64,000 nt of DNA from Reticulitermes speratus. Taxonomy: Eukaryota > Arthropoda > Insecta > Blattodea > Rhinotermitidae. Shown here one piece after another: positions 1-10,021 of the stretch. The translations under genes were made by a program, and so were the position numbers. The stretch lies in assembly GCA_021186555.1 (NCBI GenBank), contig JAJKFL010000004.1, positions 40,344,351 to 40,408,350 of the forward strand, given 5' to 3'. The notes under the pieces were generated by a model. That model was not told the DNA's origin, did not search any database, and saw only the letters and a program-made list of their open reading frames with translations. Positions within the stretch are counted from its first letter, which is position 1, and each line of letters begins with the position of its first letter.

Positions 1-3
1 CGA

Positions 4-150
4 GTCAACATTTAATGCATGAAGCGATCAACAGTTTAATGCATGAAGCGATCAACATTTAATGCATGAAGCGATCAACAGTTTAATGCATGAAGCGATC
101 AACATTTAATGCATGAAGCGATCAACAGTTTAATGCATGAAGCGATCAAC
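4..150. repeat. 23/24-bp alternating tandem repeat
   Basis: About six units of a CAACATTTAATGCATGAAGC-type monomer. Units alternate strictly between a 23-bp form (CAACATTTAAT) and a 24-bp form (CAACAGTTTAAT), giving a 47-bp dimeric period. The array probably continues beyond the left edge of the window, so its real length is unknown. Confidence 0.9.
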
Positions 151-479
151 GCGCCAGTGTCTTAATGCCGCTGCCTTTTCTCTATGAAATCGGCGATATG
201 AAAGTGGAACTGACAGGAGGTGCGTTTGTGTGTGCAGCAGCTTTAACATTTTGCACAAACTGGTAACCTGTAAGTGTTGGGACAAGCAGCAAACGTTCCT
301 GGACCACGTTTCACGCCACTGTGACCTTCACGTGCATAATGTGGACACCCCTCATTCAGCCACTGTCTCGTCCTTCAAAGATCATGCTTGTCACGATTTT
401 GTGGAGTCATGATACGGTCATTCTTTTGTTCATCCACAGTTTGGTACAGCCATGTCACAATATCTAGTATCCAGCTTCT

Positions 480-480
<1 letters not shown>
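151..480. other. unassigned single-copy-looking sequence
   Basis: No coding potential beyond a 60-codon chance ORF, and no repeat homology to the rest of the window that I can see. Confidence 0.4.

Positions 481-524
<44 letters not shown>
481..524. repeat. (CAGA)n microsatellite
   Basis: Eleven uninterrupted CAGA tetramers. Confidence 0.97.
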
Positions 525-794
525 TGTATCCGGCAAATAGAAACAGCGCGGTCGTTTTCAGATGTGATGCGAGCAGATTTCTCCGACACTTTCGTGCCTA
601 TTTACGAAAACTACACGGCGTCATATCCCAGAAGATCACAAAATATTAACATGTGCGGTCTTCAGAATCTCAGATCACAACTCAGGAAATGTGCGCATGC
701 GTAACAGATCTGCTGCGCTCGTCCGCATTTACCCTTTACGTGTGTACTGCCATATCTGGCATCAAAAGCTGTACGACTTGCCCACTAGCTAAAT
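525..794. other. unassigned sequence
   Basis: No gene, RNA or element recognised between the microsatellite and the LINE fragment. Confidence 0.4.
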
Positions 795-1130
795 GACACA
801 GAACCCTTCTTGATAAGCTAACAGTTCCTCAGCTTGTCACGAAATTCCCTGCATGTTATGGAACTCTAAGGTTCATTACCGTGTTCACAACAGCCCGCCA
901 CTTGTTGATATCTTCAGCCAGATCAATCCAATCCACTCCCATATTTTTTCTTTAAGATCCATTTTAATATTATCATTCCTTCTACTTGTAGGTCTTCCAA
1001 GTGGTTCCTTCCCCTAAGGTTTCCCGACCAAGACACTATGTGCACCTCCCCTTTCCTCCATACATGCTACATGCCCAGCCCACTGCATTCTTCTTGACTT
1101 GTTTACCCGAATAATATTTGGCGGGCAGCT
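795..1130 (-). mobile_element. 5'-truncated non-LTR retrotransposon (LINE) 3' end
   Basis: Read on the minus strand this region encodes the decayed C-terminal tail of a non-LTR reverse transcriptase. The motif NIIRV-x-KSRRMQWAGH is followed by a diverged LGRP stretch, DNIKMDL, and a WIGLIW-like block, with stops and frameshifts. Beyond the stop comes the conserved 3' UTR (GAAATTCCC / TGTTAGCTT on the other strand). It aligns over its full length with the copies at 26583-26975 (+) and 38455-38760 (-). All three lack the 5' part, which is typical of target-primed reverse transcription. Non-functional relic. Confidence 0.85.
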
Positions 1131-1409
1131 CAGATTATGAAGCTCGTCGCCGTGCAATTTTCTGCTCTCTCCTGTCACTCCCCCCCCCCCCCCTTGGGCC
1201 CCTCAGCACTTCTTCCTTAAGCACCGTTACGTTTTTATTCCTTAAATGTAAGAGACCAAGTTTCACACCCATATATAGCAGTAAATTAAATTTAATTTCC
1301 ATATGTTCTAATATTTATATTCTTAGATAGGAAAGAGAAAGACAAAATATTTCGGAAAAAAACGGCAGCAGACGTCGCTGATTTAATTTATCTTAATTAC
1401 GCCGTGACC
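1131..1409. other. unassigned sequence with a C14 homopolymer
   Basis: Contains a run of 14 C near 1180-1193 and AT-rich sequence; nothing coding. Confidence 0.5.
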
Positions 1410-1490
1410 ACAAACTGTGTTTACGTCTTCTGTAGGACCGTCACAGTTAGCAACAGCTGCTTCCTTGTACAGCATTAACAGTCGGACTTT
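1410..1490. repeat. diverged single 114-type unit flanking the 171-bp array
   Basis: ACTGTGTTTACGTCTTCTGT, then CAACAGC, then TACAGCATTAACAGTC, align in order with the reverse complement of the 114-bp unit found elsewhere (ACTGTATTTATGTGTTTTGT, AAACAGC, TACAACATTAACTGAC). This diverged unit runs directly into the 171-bp array, so the array seems to have grown inside a member of the same element superfamily. Confidence 0.6.
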
Positions 1491-3200
1491 CTAATGTAAG
1501 CACAGTGTGTTCTCTGCGAAGTACGAACTGAATTTTTATATACGACGTTGGTTAATGTTAATTGTCTCGACAACAGTAAGAACCACAACAATATTTCACC
1601 CGACATATGACGTGTGTTTCAGTTTTGTCTGCAAACTTCGTTCAACAATCTTTAGATCTTTCTAATGTAAGCACAGTGTGTTCTCTGCGAAGTACGAACT
1701 GAATTTTCATATACGACGTTGGTTAATGTTAATTATCTCGACAACAGTAAGAACCACAACAATATTTCACCCGACATATGACGTGTGTTTCAGTTTTGTC
1801 TGCAAACTTTGTTCGACAATCTTTAGATCTTTCTAATGTAAGCACAGTGTGTTCTCTGCGAAGTACGAACTGAATTTTCATATACGACGTTGGTTAATGT
1901 TAATTATCTCGACAACAGTAAGAACCACAACAATATTTCACCCGACATATGACGTGTGTTTCAGTTTTGTCTGCAAACTTTGTTCGACAATCTTTAGATC
2001 TTTCTAATGTAAGCACAGTGTGTTCTCTGCGAAGTACGAACTGAATTTTTATATACGACGTTGGGTAATGTTAATTGTCTCGACAACAGTAAGAACCACA
2101 ACAATATTTCACCCGACATATGACGTGTGTTTCAGTTTTGTCTGCAAACTTTGTTCGACAATCTTTAGATCTTTCTAATGTAAGCACAGTGTGTTCTCTG
2201 CGAAGTACGAACTGAATTTTTATATACGACGTTGGGTAATGTTAATTGTCTCGACAACAGTAAGAACCACAACAATATTTCACCCGACATATGACGTGTG
2301 TTTCAGTTTTGTCTGCAAACTTTGTTCGACAATCTTTAGATCTTTCTAATGTAAGCACAGTGTGTTCTCTGCGAAGTACGAACTGAATTTTTATATACGA
2401 CGTTGGGTAATGTTAATTATCTCGACAACAGTAAGAACCACAACAATATTTCACCCGACATATGACGTGTGTTTCAGTTTTGTCTGCAAACTTTGTTCGA
2501 CAATCTTTAGATCTTTCTAATGTAAGCACAGTGTGTTCTCTGCGAAGTACGAACTGAATTTTTATATACGACGTTGGGTAATGTTAATTGTCTCGACAAC
2601 AGTAAGAACCACAACAATATTTCACCCGACATATGACGTGTGTTTCAGTTTTGTCTGCAAACTTCGTTCAACAATCTTTAGATCTTTCTAATGTAAGCAC
2701 AGTGTGTTCTCTGCGAAGTACGAACTGAATTTTCATATACGACGTTGGTTAATGTTAATTATCTCGACAACAGTAAGAACCACAACAATATTTCACCCGA
2801 CATATGACGTGTGTTTCAGTTTTGTCTGCAAACTTTGTTCGACAATCTTTAGATCTTTCTAATGTAAGCACAGTGTGTTCTCTGCGAAGTACGAACTGAA
2901 TTTTTATATACGACGTTGGGTAATGTTAATTGTCTCGACAACAGTAAGAACCACAACAATATTTCACCCGACATATGACGTGTGTTTCAGTTTTGTCTGC
3001 AAACTTTGTTCGACAATCTTTAGATCTTTCTAATGTAAGCACAGTGTGTTCTCTGCGAAGTACGAACTGAATTTTTATATACGACGTTGGTTAATGTTAA
3101 TTGTCTCGACAACAGTAAGAACCACAACAATATTTCACCCGACATATGATGTGTGTTTCAGTTTTGTCTGCAAACTTCGTTCGACAATCTTTAGATCTTT
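1491..3200. repeat. 171-bp satellite, ten monomers
   Basis: The junction CTAATGTAAG recurs at 1491, 1662, 1833, 2004, 2175, 2346, 2517, 2688, 2859 and 3030, exactly 171 bp apart, so the array is ten whole monomers with no indels. Monomers differ at a few linked sites: TTTTTATAT versus TTTCATAT, GGTTAATG versus GGGTAATG, AATTGTC versus AATTATC, and CTTCGTTC versus CTTTGTTC. The type-1/type-2 succession seen in copies 1-2 recurs at copies 7-8, which suggests block duplication. The unit contains AGTGTGTTCTCTGCG and AGAACCACAACAATATTTCA, homologous to the 114-bp unit on the opposite strand. Length matches primate alphoid DNA only by coincidence. Confidence 0.97.
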
Positions 3201-3627
3201 ACAAATAATCATCGGGCAGCTCGCGGTTACTCACAAACACTAAGTATCGATATCTGACACAGAATTCCGCCCAAATCGGCCAAGAAATGTGGGAAGTGGG
3301 TCAGACATTCATTTACCCCCTCAAGTAAAGGGCGACTCTCACTGAGCTGACTTCGCATATATCCACCCTCGCTTGACAAACGGTTTAATCGCTGATACAC
3401 GGTCACAGACGGACGGACGTTGTTCCTTTAGTTCGTAAAGAACGCCTAAAAGTATGGCGGGTCCTTTGAAACCCTGGTGCAGAGGGGAAGAAAGTAGCAA
3501 TGCATGAATCTGACCACGACAGCGCCAACACTGTGCTACAGAAGCACTGTATGACTGCGCAGTTCGGAAGAGCAAATCTTGCTGGGCAAGTCGTTCACCT
3601 TACGAAGGCAAGAACCAATCTCTAGTG
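3201..3627. other. unassigned; contains a possible dispersed repeat fragment
   Basis: At about 3330-3460 the minus strand shows GTTCTTTACGAA and GGACGGACG-type sequence resembling 11925-12010. The rest has no recognisable content. The 78-codon minus ORF here overlaps this repeat and is not supported as a gene. Confidence 0.35.
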
Positions 3628-3952
3628 CAGCGGTATTCAACCTTTTTTGTTCGCGTACCCCCAGATATAATTTATCTTCAACTTTGTACCCCCAAAGCTG
3701 TTGGTGCATAATTCAAGTTATACACAATCTATAATCTACATCTAAAATAAGTTAAATAAATTAAATCCAAAATAATGTATTAAATAATAAGTTTTAAATG
3801 AGAAAAAGGAGAGTCAAGCTATTAAATAACAAATATATTATTGTCTATCGTATAAAAATTAATAAAGGAACAAATGTATTTTAGCAAAGCAAAATTATAT
3901 GCACTGTGTGGAATAAAATGAAACTAGCCGCCCAGATAAGAATCGCATAAAG

Positions 3953-3991
<39 letters not shown>

Positions 3992-4171
3992 ACAAATGGC
4001 GCTCCCAAATCGCATGTCCTTACGTCCGGTCTCTTGTGGCTAACCCTAAATCTGACCCTGATTATTTAGTGTTTATCATTAAATAATATATTTATTTTTT
4101 AATTTTACGTACCCCCTAAGATGTCTTCATGTACCCCCGGAGGTACGCGTACCCCAGGTTGAATACCACTG
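3628..4171 (-). mobile_element. non-autonomous hAT-like element, copy 1
   Basis: Terminal inverted repeats CAGCGGTATTCAACCT and AGGTTGAATACCACTG bound a 544-bp AT-rich element with no coding capacity. Flanking octamers CTCTAGTG and CTCTAGAC match at six of eight positions, as expected for an aged hAT 8-bp target duplication. GTACCCCC runs lie just inside each end. An internal (GA)n microsatellite lies at 3955-3988. The same element occurs in opposite orientation at 10022 and 27319. Confidence 0.88.
3955..3988. repeat. (GA)n microsatellite inside hAT-like element
   Basis: About 16 GA dinucleotides, at the homologous position in all three copies of the element. Confidence 0.95.
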
Positions 4172-4195
4172 CTCTAGACTAACCAAATGACGTCG

Positions 4196-4440
4196 GGGGT
4201 CGGAGTAGCTCAGTCAGTACAGTGACCAGGATGAGAAGTGGACAAGCCGGTTTCTATTCCCGGTACATGCAATAGTTTTCTCTTTGCCACTGTTTCTGTA
4301 GTAGCTTGGATTCTCCAGGTATTTCCCGTGAAGATGGCCGCTCACCTCCGTGTAGAGTATATGGAGCTGGTCCTTCATGCCACATACAGCTTCATGGCAT
4401 GTTGTTCAGCTGACGACAAGCGCGTCCTGTAGAGGACCGT
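4196..4440 (+). mobile_element. tRNA-headed SINE, diverged
   Basis: Box A-like GTAGCTCAGTCAGTACAGTG and box B-like GGTTTCTATTCCC are spaced as in a tRNA-derived pol III promoter. The body ends near ATGGAGCTGG and CTTCATGCCAC, matching the 3' part of the T1 SINE family in outline but with a replaced middle. The 64-codon ORF here is SINE sequence. Confidence 0.6.
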
Positions 4441-4518
4441 AACTTTGTGTTCTGGGCGCTTGTGTGCTGGACAGAACAGAACGGTGTCATTCTGATGGCA
4501 GTGGGACACAGGGAGAGG

Positions 4519-4673
4519 TTAATTGACACATCAACCAACTTACACACTTAATAAAACACACTCAGACGCAAGTATAAAGCTCCTACATGTTTCGGCACCG
4601 CGGTGCCACCGTCAGACAGCTATCTGAATACAAGGCTAGCACACTTATGTAGGTATTGTGTGGCGCTTAGCCT
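4519..4673 (-). repeat. left arm of a ~155-bp inverted repeat
   Basis: Matches the reverse complement of 6593-6760 almost base for base. It carries the palindrome GGCACCGCGGTGCC next to ACATGTTTCGGC, so it is also a copy of the hairpin motif seen at many places in the window. The two arms enclose nested SINEs and the 15-bp array. It could be one end of a Penelope-like or other retroelement, or one end of a foldback element. Confidence 0.8.
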
Positions 4674-4758
4674 CCTGATCAATGGGTACCGAGTCTCTTT
4701 CCCGGGGGTAAAGCGGCCGGGGCGTGAAGTTGACCACCCACCCCCATCTAGTAAAAGG
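4655..4758 (+). mobile_element. T1 SINE, part upstream of a nested insertion
   Basis: TAGCCTCCTGATCAATGGGT, then CCCGGGGGTAAAGCGGCCGG and CCCCCATCTAGT, are the middle of the T1 family. The element is interrupted here and resumes at about 5060. Confidence 0.85.
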
Positions 4759-5058
4759 TAAAGGTACAGCAACCCCATTACAGGCCTGGACAGGCCCTTA
4801 GGGTTCCAGGAGGTTGAGGCTCCCAGATTTATAGACAATCGGCACATGAAGGTGGTAAGGTTGTCAGCCCTACGCACCGGCCGCCTTTACCCCCCAGGAA
4901 ATATTCCTGGTACTCATTTCTGTTAGAGGCTGAGTCGACCCCAGGGCCGTAGTGCGACCGAAAGGATTATGTCAATGACTCCATTGGGAATCGAACCCGC
5001 GACCTTCCGGCTTGTAGCGCAGTGCCTCAACCAACTGCGCCACCGCGTGCCCCAACCC
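4754..5058 (-). mobile_element. T2 SINE nested inside a T1 SINE
   Basis: On the minus strand: tRNA-like head with box A GTGGCGCAGTTGGTTGAGG and box B GGTTCGATTCCC, body with GGGTCGACTCAGCC and AACCTCCTGGAACCCTAA, and tail ACCTTTACCTTTT. ACCC-CCCCATC-AG sequence is duplicated on both sides (about 4735-4750 and 5054-5070), consistent with a degenerate target-site duplication inside the T1 body. Confidence 0.88.
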
Positions 5059-5156
5059 CCCCCATCCAGCGCCGAGGTTAAAGAAAGAGTACAGCTATAC
5101 CTCTACTCCCCCTCTGGGCCTTCATGGCCTGTTATAGGGTGACCTTTACCTTTACG
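5059..5156 (+). mobile_element. T1 SINE, part downstream of the nested insertion
   Basis: GCCGAGGTTAAAGAA, TACCTCTACTCCCCCTCTGG, CTTCATGGCCTGTT and the tail GTGACCTTTACCTTTAC finish the T1 element begun at 4655. Confidence 0.88.
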
Positions 5157-5274
5157 ATTATGAAAATGATTGGAGTAGTAAGATTCTAAAACACACAAAG
5201 TTAATAATCATAAAATTAAAATGTTGCAAATTTAAAATTTTAAAGTCAGCCATTCCAGGTAGAAGTATCCAGTT
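5157..5274. other. AT-rich spacer before the 15-bp array
   Basis: About 118 bp of AT-rich unique sequence. Confidence 0.5.
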
Positions 5275-6570
5275 GTCTACGCTCTGTATGTCTACGCTCT
5301 GTATGTCTACGCTCTGTATGTCTACGCTCTGTATGTCTACGCTCTGTATGTCTACGCTCTGTATGTCTACGCTCCGTTTGTCTACGCTCCGTATGTCCAC
5401 GCTCCGTATGTCCACGCTCCGTATGTCTACGCTCTGTATGTCCACGCTCCGTATGTCCACGCTCTGTATGTCTACGCTCTGTATGTCTACGCTCTGTATG
5501 TCCACGCTCCGTATGTCCACGCTCCGTATGTCTACGCTCCGTATGTCCACGCTCCGTATGTCTACGCTCCGTATGTCCACGCTCCGTATGTCTACGCTCC
5601 GTATGTCCACGCTCCGTATGTCCACGCTCCGTATGTCTACGCTCCGTATGTCCACGCTCCGTATGTCTACACTCCGTATGTCCACGCTCCGTATGTCTAC
5701 GCTCCGTATGTCCACGCTCCGTATGTCTACGCTCCGTATGTCCACGCTCCGTATGTCCACACTCTGTATGTCGACACTCTGTATGTCTACACTCTGTATG
5801 TCTACGCTCTGTATGTCTACGCTCTGTATGTCCACGCTCCGTATGTCCACGCTCCGTATGTCTACACTCCGTATGTCCACGCTCCGTATGTCTACGCTCC
5901 GTATGTCTACGCTCTGTATGTCTACGCTCTGTATGTCTACGCTCTGTATGTCTACGCTCTGTATGTCCACGCTCCGTATGTCCACGCTCCGTATGTCTAC
6001 GCTCCGTATGTCTACACTCCGTATGTCCACGCTCCGTATGTCTACGCTCCGTATGTCCACGCTCCGTATGTCTACGCTCCGTATGTCCACGCTCCGTATG
6101 TCCACGCTCCGTATGTCTACGCTCCGTATGTCCACGCTCCGTATGTCTACGCTCCGTATGTCCACGCTCCGTATGTCTACGCTCCGTATGTCCACGCTCC
6201 GTATGTCCACGCTCCGTATGTCTACGCTCCGTATGTCCACGCTCCGTATGTCCACGCTCCGTATGTCTACGCTCTGTATGTCCACGCTCCGTATGTCTAC
6301 ACTCTGTATGTCCACGCTCCGTATGTCTACGCTCCGTATGTCCACGCTCCGTATGTCCACGCTCCGTATGTCTACGCTCCGTATGTCCACGCTCCGTATG
6401 TCTACACTCCGTATGTCCACGCTCCGTATGTCCACGCTCCGTATGTCCACGCTCCGTATGTCTACGCTCCGTATGTCCACGCTCCGTATGTCCACGCTCC
6501 GTATGTCTACGCTCTGTATGTCCACGCTCTGTATGTCTACACTCTGTATGTCTACACTGTGTGTATTGTA
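5275..6570. repeat. 15-bp minisatellite, about 86 copies
   Basis: Unit GTCTACGCTCTGTAT and variants (C/T at the third position, CTCC/CTCT), perfectly in phase with no indels for 1.3 kb. Because 15 is a multiple of 3, open frames of 430-509 codons appear on both strands (SVDIR, GHTER, MSTLR pentapeptides); these are translations of the array. The array lies between two inverted arms (4519-4673 and 6593-6760). Confidence 0.98.
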
Positions 6571-6592
6571 GAATCTCAACACTCCAATCATT

Positions 6593-6760
6593 CCAATAAG
6601 CGCCACACAATACCTACATAAGTGTGCTAGCCTTGTGCTGCTTTGTTCAGATAGCTGTCTGACGACGGCACCGCGGTGCCGAAACATGTAGCAGTTTTAT
6701 ACTTGCGTCTGAGTGTGTTTTATTAAGTGTGTAAGTTGGTTGATGTGTTGATTGTAAGAG
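6593..6760 (+). repeat. right arm of the ~155-bp inverted repeat
   Basis: Contains CTGACGACGGCACC then GCGGTGCCGAAACATGTAG, a perfect 14-nt palindrome flanked by CTGACGA and GAAAC. It runs on into TTTTATACTTGCGTCTGAGT. Mirrors 4519-4673, which lacks about 10 bp (ACAAAGCAGC region) present here. Confidence 0.8.
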
Positions 6761-6764
6761 CCGA

Positions 6765-7020
6765 TCCCAGTGGCCGCGCGGTCTAAGGCGTGGGTCTGTG
6801 GTTTTTCGATTGCTGGGATTGTGGGTTCGAATCCCGCCTAGGGTATTGATGTCTGTCTGTTGTGAGTGTTGTGTGTTGTCAGGTAGAGGTCTCTGCGACG
6901 GGCTGATCACTCGTCCAGAGGAGTCCTACCGAATGTGGTGTGTTTGAGTGTGATCGTGAAGCCTCGAAAAATGAGGCGGCCTAGGCCCCCAAGGGGCTGT
7001 CGAGCCATTGGGAAAAAAAT
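6765..7020 (+). mobile_element. tRNA-Leu-like-headed SINE (T3)
   Basis: Box A AGTGGCCGCGCGGTCTAAGG and box B GTGGGTTCGAATCCC resemble a class II (Leu/Ser-like) tRNA head with a longer variable region. The body continues through GTCTCTGCGACGGGCTGATC and the GCGGCCTAGGCCCCCAAGG block. A related head on the minus strand lies at 62025-62245. Confidence 0.8.
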
Positions 7021-7261
7021 TGATTACAAGAATATGCACGATATGAATAACATTAAAAAAGCAGGGACAGATGTTGGCCGGCTTGACCCTCCAATGCACA
7101 GTCTGTACACTACAAGTACGGTCCGGTATGACGTCACACGACACTGCATTTTGTCCACACAGCGGATGGCAGTGTTTCGTCTGACTGGCAACAAACAGCA
7201 GCATTGAGGAGTTGGTCTTTTGTGATTTGATACGAGTATGAGAAATTTGAGGTTATCTGAG
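7021..7261. other. unassigned sequence
   Basis: Overlapping 90-codon frames on both strands have no recognisable domain; nothing else seen. Confidence 0.35.
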
Positions 7262-7420
7262 CGGTGTTGCTGAGACCCAACTTGTGTCGTAGATCAAGTT
7301 ATTGCCGACGTTTCGAAGGATTACTGGATTGCTTGACCCATAAGATGAAATCACTACATCTTTCGAAACGTCGGCAATAACTAGCCCTACGACACACGGT
7401 CACATCCCACAAGCCTTCGG
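7262..7420. repeat. foldback (inverted) repeat with TTTCGAA arms
   Basis: GTTATTGCCGACGTTTCGAA near 7301 is mirrored by TTTCGAAACGTCGGCAATAA near 7362, and outside it TGTGTCGTAG is mirrored by CTACGACAC. The loop is about 45 bp. Arms resemble the foldback at 16896-17025 and the isolated arms at 45560 and 55258. Confidence 0.8.
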
Positions 7421-7832
7421 AACGTGTTTACCGCGAGGCTGGAAGTGAGTTATTAAATATTGTGTGCATGAACTGAGGCACAAAAGTTTTAGTTAAAAAG
7501 AAACATGGCGAAGTTGCCAAACCTCGACGTGACGCAACAGGGCTGTGCAGAGACGCAGACTGAGTTTATAACTGTTGATAACCTCAGCACAGACTGAACA
7601 GTGGGAGCCTCCAGAGGTTCCTCTCAGAACATCTCATTCCTTTTACGTCAAGGCCAGCGTCGTGCTGAACATCTGAGTGTAACAATCGCGATGACGCGGC
7701 AACCACAATCAGCGTGTTCACTTTAATGTTCCTTTGTTGGGTCTGGCAGTTGTGCGCACTGTGCATGGCTGTGCTTTGTGAGTGACACAAGATGGCAGCA
7801 GCGGAAACTGCGAAGAACGTGCAGTACACAGA
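7421..7832. other. unassigned sequence
   Basis: No coding or repeat content identified; includes ACATGGCGAAG and AAGATGGCAGCAG without supporting gene structure. Confidence 0.35.
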
Positions 7833-8749
7833 TTGACCGCTTAAAGACGAAATGTGTTGTTTTATATGACTCAGCCCGTACCGCGCAGTAAACACACTCC
7901 GTCTCAGTTATACAAACCAGTCAGTTAATGCTGTACAGTGAAATAATCGCTGTTTGTTCTGAGATCCACACAAAACACATAAATACAGTCCGTACCGCGC
8001 AGTAAACACACTCCGTCTCAGTTATACAAACCAGTCAGTTAATGTTGTACAGTGAAATAATCGCTGTTTGTTCTGAGATCCACACAAAACACATAAATAC
8101 AGTTCGTACCGCGCAGTAAACACACTCCGTCTCGGTTATACAAACCAGTCAGTTAATGTTGTACAGTGAAATAATCGCTGTTTGTTCTGAGATCCACACA
8201 AAACACATAAATACAGTCCGTACCGCGCAGTAAACACACTCCGTCTCAGTTATACAAACCAGTCAGTTAATGCTGTACAGTGAAATAATCGCTGTTTGTT
8301 CTGAGATCCACACAAAACACATAAATACAGTCCGTACCGCGCAGTAAACACACTCCGTCTCAGTTATACAAACCAGTCAGTTAATGTTGTACAGTGAAAT
8401 AATCGCTGTTTGTTCTGAGATCCACACAAAACACATAAATACAGTCCGTACCGCGCAGTAAACACACTCCGTCTCAGTTATACAAACCAGTCAGTTAATG
8501 CTGTACAGTGAAATAATCGCTGTTTGTTCTGAGATCCACACAAAACACATAAATACAGTCCGTACCGCGCAGTAAACACACTCCGTCTCAGTTATACAAA
8601 CCAGTCAGTTAATGCTGTACAGTGAAATAATCGCTGTTTGTTCTGAGATCCACACAAAACACATAAATATACTGTGTGGGCAGAACGTAGAATTGTTGAA
8701 TGTTAAACATGGCGGTACATATAGTAACCACTGGGCTTTAAAGTGTTAA
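7833..8749 (+). mobile_element. piggyBac-like non-autonomous element A carrying a 114-bp array
   Basis: Left end TTGACCGCTTAAAGAC (decayed from TTAACCCTTTAAAGAC) and right end GGGCTTTAAAGTGTTAA form inverted termini. TTAA at the right border is at 8746-8749. Seven 114-bp units fill the centre, followed by the common right arm (ACTGTGTGGGCAGAACGTAG, GGCGGTACATATAGTAACCA). No transposase is encoded. Assignment to piggyBac rests on the TTAA target and C/T-rich TIR start. Confidence 0.75.
7878..8668. repeat. 114-bp tandem array A, ~7 units
   Basis: GTACCGCGCAGTAAACACAC recurs at 7878, 7992, 8106, 8220, 8334, 8448 and 8562. Units differ by single substitutions (GTTGTACAG / GCTGTACAG). The minus strand reads through units because 114 is 38 codons (VFTARYGLYLCVL...), a frequent spurious protein. 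Confidence 0.97.
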
Positions 8750-8914
8750 TACATTAATATACACAGACCAGCACCATCCCAGTACACCCTTTACAAGTCA
8801 ACCAAGTGCCACTGCCAAAGTTTAGGTCTTTTTGTGCGTAAAGTACTGCACAGTCACAAATATGTAGACACATCACAGTAGATATAAACAATTAACCACA
8901 CATATATAGGCAGT
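8750..8914. other. unassigned short spacer
   Basis: Nothing recognised. Confidence 0.4.
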
Positions 8915-9115
8915 GCCATGTCTCATAACTTTAGTCGCCGGCTTCTCATCGCAGAGGCCCGGGTTTGATCCCAGGTGGGATTTGTGGTGGACAGAGTGGC
9001 ACTGTGACAGGTTTCTCTCACAATACTTCGGTTCTCCCTGTAACTGACATTCCACCAACGCTCTACGTGCATTCATCACCGACGCTACATTGTCGTAACA
9101 GCACATATGTACGTC
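8915..9115 (+). mobile_element. T4 SINE, single-copy body (unexpanded)
   Basis: Head with AGTGCCATGTCTCA and box B GGGTTTGATCCCAGG, then GGGATTTGTGGTGGACAGAG, then one ~92-bp body (AATACTTCGGTTCTCCCTGT, CATTCCACCAACGCTC, CACCGACGCTACATTGTCGT). This is the unexpanded form of the SINE that carries the 92-bp arrays elsewhere. Confidence 0.8.
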
Positions 9116-9129
9116 GTAACTGTACGATG

Positions 9130-9299
9130 AAATGCATTGTATAGTTTTTGTAATTCTGTGTGTCCGTGATGCAACTCTTGCAATGGTTTTTTGATGTTAC
9201 TGGAATTGTGTTGATAAACAATTACGGCAGACGAGGTCTTTGTAATGCAGACAGTGTGTTTTCTGTAAGATAGAAACTCAATTTATATTACGCAGATAC
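9130..9299. repeat. diverged relative of the 171/114-bp repeat superfamily
   Basis: TTTGTAATGCAGACAGTGTG, TTTTCTGTAAGATAGAAACT aligns with the 171-bp monomer start (AATGTAAGCACAGTGTGTTC, TCTGCGAAGTACGAACTG) and with 59105-59185. Single copy, not in an array. Confidence 0.55.
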
Positions 9300-9480
9300 A
9301 TTTCAGGCCCGGGATCGATTCCGGTCCTAACCGCGGAGGCCCGGTTTCGGTCCCAGGTTATTCCGTGTGAGATTTGTAGTGGACCAAGTGGCATTGGGAC
9401 TGGTTTTCCTCCGACTGTTTCGGACTTCATTGTCAGTATCAGTCCACCAATGCTCCACGCTTCATCTTAATACTACTTTT
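9300..9480 (+). mobile_element. T4 SINE, second unexpanded copy
   Basis: GCGGAGGCCCGGTTTCGGTC (box B region), GAGATTTGTAGTGGACCAAG, and one body unit with GTCAGTATCAGTCCACCAAT. 3' part decays after CTCCACGCTTCATC. Confidence 0.75.
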
Positions 9481-10021
9481 ATCATAAGGACGAGCGGGCG
9501 AAACTTGTGAACCTTCAAACAAATCAATGTTAATTTGAAAATCAGAGAATATTGACCAGTAAAGCGCTTCTAGTCTTCACAGTTTGAGCACAGTACAGTT
9601 GGCAGCCATTAAAAACATGCAGGTTAACTGGGCGGTATCAGTACGCTACAGCTCCACGTCATCCCTAGCCAACCCTTCAGATAAATGCAAAAAAAAAAAA
9701 AAACTCTTGATGCTTCGTATGGGGTTGGAAGGGGTGGAATCGTTTTTATAAGGGGTGGAGGACCACATGCTTACATCAGCTCCAAACCAGTTTTCAGTTT
9801 CTGTAAGCGGGCTGTGTTGTGCGTGTCGCTGGCGACAGGCTGCAGGAGTGAACGGGCTGTCTGGTGAGACTAGCAAATGTGCTTTTGTTGTTAATGCTTG
9901 TACATGCCTACTGCCGAGACAATTTTGTGAAGTTTAGACGAAATCTTTTAAGGAACAGCAAGGTTTGCGGTTATGAAATTTGCAAAACTTGTATTTGATG
10001 GGTTAAATGTATCTTCTAAGA
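9481..10021. other. unassigned; includes A15 run
   Basis: A15 near 9689-9703. Overlapping 60-76 codon frames at 9646-9937 are not supported. A GTGAGA at about 9863 could be a splice donor but nothing else supports an exon. Confidence 0.3.

Noticed and set aside
1491..3200. Homology of the 171-bp satellite to primate alpha satellite
   Set aside because: Only the length agrees; the sequence is instead related to the local 114-bp unit.
5158..6687. 509- and 432-codon open frames over the 15-bp repeat
   Set aside because: Unit length is a multiple of 3, so frames on both strands stay open; pure pentapeptide translation, no gene.
9646..9937. Possible exon ending at GTGAGA
   Set aside because: Overlapping frames on both strands, A15 run and no acceptor; too weak.
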